From the NCBI GenBank assembly GCA_013180565.1, contig QBUN01000250.1, positions 1 through 5,188 of the forward strand: a stretch of DNA of 5,188 nucleotides. Direction: 5' to 3'. The DNA is from Candidatus Methanophaga sp. GoMg3.2. GTDB lineage: Archaea > Halobacteriota > Syntropharchaeia > Alkanophagales > Methanospirareceae. The position numbers were made by a program, and so were the translations under genes. The notes under the pieces are model-generated. The model made no database searches. It had not been told where the DNA came from and saw nothing but the letters and a program-made list of their open reading frames with translations. This document shows, in pieces, positions 3,791 through 5,188 of this stretch (position 1 is its first letter; each line of letters opens with the position of its first letter).

Positions 3791-5182
3791 GTTCATCCGT
3801 AAAATATAGTAGACCCCTCGCCCTTTTCCGACCATCTCGATAAGTTCTTTATTTACCATATCAGCTAACTCTTCATGAGCAACTGTTTTCCCAACACTAC
3901 AAATATTGCAATAAGTTTTTCTCTCAATTTTTCCGTGCTCTTTTAGATAGGTTATAGCTATCTTCTGCCTCTCATTTAAATCCAATTGTTCTAAGTATTC
4001 ATCCGTAAGCTTAGATTTTCTAAAAGTAACAACTAAACTCGTTCCGGTAAATTCAAATTCCGGTTCTGGCAGTCCCCAATCAATACACCACTCTATGATC
4101 TTGTTTGTTCCAGTCCCAACCTCCTCGATATACTTGACCCAGAAGAACTGCTTTGCTATCGCCGGATTTCTTGGTATGGACTCGTGCACCTGCTTCAACG
4201 TCTCGATAGTCCAGCCTTCCGGCAATTTGCCAGGATTCCAGAACTCAATTCTATCATCAAAGATTCTTACCTGAACACTGGAAGTAGTTTCATATTCTCT
4301 ATGGCACAAAGCATTTGCAAGTGCTTCTCTTATTGCTTTTGGTGGGTATTCCCATTTCTCCTGTCTTTGAAGTTTCCAATCCTCAATCCATGCTGCCATG
4401 CTGATATTGTTATAGATAAATTTCTCTGATTCTGTTAGTTGATCGAATAGATTTGTTTGTATGACCTTGAAATCAAGCATCTTACCTGCGACATCTGTTC
4501 CTTTAAACCTGATGCATTTTACTTCTGGACGTGTGAAAAAATTTTGAGGAATCTTACCAAATAGCAGTATAGCAGCATTTGTTAATTTTTTGTTTCTGGT
4601 GAGTTTTAACCTCATAAGTACTTCTTCTAAAGGTAAGTCTTCTGAAATATCTAATCCTCTCTCTTTCTTTGCCTCTTTTACAAACCATCTAACCTTTTCT
4701 TTCTCAATATCCTCTAAACTCGCTTCTTTGCAGATTTGCTCATCCCAATAAATTTTCTCACCACTTTCTTTTGCCAGCTTTCTCAGTTCGCTTGACGAAA
4801 TCCCTTGATTCGTCTTTCCCACCCTCTTATAACCATGATTCTTAAAGAAAACTGGCTTTTCTGCACTTTCTGTTACTTCCACCAGAACGACATTCTTTCC
4901 TCCTCTTTCCAGTATCTTTACAGAAGGAAATACCTGTGGGTCGGTATTTCTCTTGATGTAATTCGCTAACTCTTCTACGGTGTTCTTTCCAATATCCACT
5001 CCTAAAACTCCTCCGCTATCAGAAACTCCAACCATGATGAATCCACCATCAGAATTTGAGAACGCAGAGACGGTCTCTCCTATTTCTTCCTTCAGTTTCA
5101 GAGATTCTTTGAATTCTAAATTCTACGATTCTCCCTTGCCAATGAGTTCTTTCAGCTCCATTCCGTGTTTGTAATTTTCCAT
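3758..5182 (-). CDS. Schlafen AlbA_2 / HATPase_c_4 / winged-helix protein with an in-frame TAG at codon 20
   Basis: A putative DNA-binding, ATP-binding regulator of the COG2865 type, often mis-called RecG. Counting from ATG 5182 there are 474 codons. The AlbA_2 domain (about 20-140) shows NLEFKESLKLKEE, VSAFSNSDGG and IMVGVSDSGG. The HATPase_c_4-like region (about 270-390) shows PPKAIREALANALCHREY, NPGKLPEGW, IPRNPAIAKQFF and YIEEVGTGT. A winged helix follows (about 402-461), then the repeat-encoded tail. Codon 20 is TAG (5125-5123), in frame between GES and NLEFK, where relatives have Glu or Lys; GAG or AAG to TAG is one change. No ATG, GTG or TTG follows until ATG 5035 (codon 50). Starting there leaves 425 residues but loses the first strands of AlbA_2, including the EFKES motif. 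Either the gene is broken, restarts at 5035, or TAG is decoded. The rest of the frame is clean, which argues for recent loss or for continued use. The frame is open to the window edge, so the true start could lie outside. Confidence 0.75.
5123..5125 (-). other. in-frame amber codon in the AlbA_2 domain
   Basis: TAG at codon 20, counted from ATG 5182. Both sides are in the same frame (5182 minus 5125 is 57) and both match the family, so this is a nonsense codon without any indel. Confidence 0.8.
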
Positions 5183-5188
5183 CTGTGG

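Noticed and set aside
4184..4429. Plus-strand frame of 81 codons
   Set aside because: Antisense shadow of the HATPase region.
5123..5125. Calling the amber codon a definite pyrrolysine site
   Set aside because: No pyl genes or PYLIS-like evidence are in the window and neighbouring genes are decaying, so plain nonsense mutation is at least as likely.
1..5188. CRISPR array, tRNA or rRNA genes, insertion sequence ends
   Set aside because: I looked for regularly spaced direct repeats, cloverleaf signatures and terminal inverted repeats with a transposase, and saw none.

Overview
The window looks like accessory, decaying DNA from an archaeon. The reasons are: archaeal-style TATA boxes (985-993, 3171-3184); strong Shine-Dalgarno sites; and the gene content, namely VapBC and RelBE toxin-antitoxin (TA) genes, UPF0175, a Schlafen AlbA_2 + HATPase protein, and surface-polysaccharide genes. 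A methanogen- or ANME-like euryarchaeon is a guess only. Every recognisable gene or remnant is on the minus strand; I found no convincing plus-strand gene, tRNA, rRNA, CRISPR array or insertion sequence.

Right to left, in transcription order. (1) 5182-3758: AlbA_2/HATPase_c_4/winged-helix protein whose frame is interrupted by an amber codon (TAG) at codon 20 and whose last ten residues come from three copies of an 11-bp repeat. (2) 3731-3627: an orphan winged-helix C-terminus, the remnant of a second gene. (3) 3587-3132: NodB-type polysaccharide deacetylase cut off at about residue 130, immediately before the promoter of a vapBC pair. (4) 3117-2626: intact VapB antitoxin with a frameshifted, shortened VapC. 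(5) 2511-2051: an apparently intact RelBE-type pair, whose toxin end abuts (6) 2054-1599: a GT2 glycosyltransferase fragment lacking both ends. (7) 1578-1235: a patchwork of short charged reading frames that may be one unrecognised decayed gene. (8) 1180-1070: start of a GxxExxY (PDDEXK_3) gene with in-frame ambers, bracketed by copies of a dispersed intergenic repeat. (9) 939-519: a PIN-domain N-terminal stub overlapping a UPF0175 antitoxin-like gene. (10) 323-24: a second, different deacetylase, broken by an imperfect 55-bp tandem duplication that continues off the left edge.

The best-supported theme is a boneyard of a polysaccharide/surface locus. Two deacetylases and one glycosyltransferase are all truncated, and in two cases the breakpoint coincides with a TA module. 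The TA modules are themselves in stages of decay: RelBE intact, VapB without a working VapC, UPF0175 beside a PIN stub. The second theme is in-frame TAG at otherwise conserved positions in two unrelated families. This could be ordinary decay or amber decoding (for example pyrrolysine), and the window alone cannot decide.
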